From Lucifuga dentata (Eukaryota > Chordata > Actinopteri > Ophidiiformes > Bythitidae): a stretch of DNA of 64,000 nt. A program made the position numbers and the translations under genes. This document shows positions 63,909-64,000 of the stretch, piece by piece (positions within the stretch are counted from its first letter, which is position 1; each line of letters opens with the position of its first letter). The DNA lies in NCBI GenBank assembly GCA_014773175.1, contig VXCM01002829.1:37793-101792 (forward strand), given 5' to 3'. The notes beneath the pieces were generated by a model, which was given only the letters and a program-made list of their open reading frames with translations, had not been told where the DNA came from and made no database searches.

Positions 63909-64000
63909 CATACATACATAAATAAACATAAATAATACATAAACAACAACTGGTGTGTACAGAGCCGAGCCACAGACAGTTACTGCTCACCAGAGCTGGA

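Overview
The window looks like teleost fish DNA. The one gene I can support encodes a vertebrate Cav2-type calcium channel alpha-1 subunit. It is split by introns that hold (CA)n, (GA)n and (GGAT)n microsatellites, fish-type LINE and SINE-like fragments, and many short non-autonomous DNA transposons. No bacterial gene layout, rRNA or CRISPR array is present. The species is not identifiable from sequence alone; a percomorph fish is a guess.

The gene lies on the minus strand and matches CACNA1A (Cav2.1, P/Q-type). Its 5' end is at the right and the rest runs off the left edge. Five coding exons can be placed exactly: exon 1 at 59547-59818 (start codon, cytosolic N terminus), exon 2 at 56041-56146 (IS1), exon 3 at 51561-51700 (IS2-IS3), exon 4 at 6961-7052 (IS4) and exon 5 at 6519-6671 (S4-S5 linker, IS5, start of the pore turret). 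Joined, they give about the first 255 of more than 2,000 residues. Introns 1 to 4 are about 3.4, 4.3, 44.5 and 0.29 kb; intron 5 is open-ended (over 6.5 kb). Intron 1 is a minor-spliceosome AT-AC (U12-type) intron with recognisable donor, branch site and acceptor. It also carries a near-perfect REST/RE1 silencer motif at 58924-58944. A compact promoter candidate (CCAAT, CACGTG, TATA-like) lies at 60425-60481.

Most of the rest is mobile-element debris. A palindromic-ended repeat of roughly 510-580 bp, called RepA here, occurs about a dozen times, and one copy has been rebuilt into a ~680-bp foldback. Two hAT-type elements have perfect 8-bp target duplications (10204-10848 and 32194-32559). There is a Harbinger-like element (39953-40762), a TA-flanked MITE (41016-41313), two pogo-like TIR elements (20166-20704 and 36977-37757, the second with a 48-codon residual reading frame), LINE 3' fragments, a three-level nested insertion (46600-47545) and a Penelope-like cluster (53940-54860).

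Two sequence-level patterns cut across the annotation. Single N bases sit between exact 61-67-bp direct duplications or inside homopolymers, which looks like unmerged contig overlap and not biology. At least nine near-perfect hairpins with 1-6-nt loops are scattered through the introns, consistent with template-switch mutation. I found no undescribed coding system. The strongest biological observations are the AT-AC intron, the RE1 element, the foldback repeat and the hairpin set.
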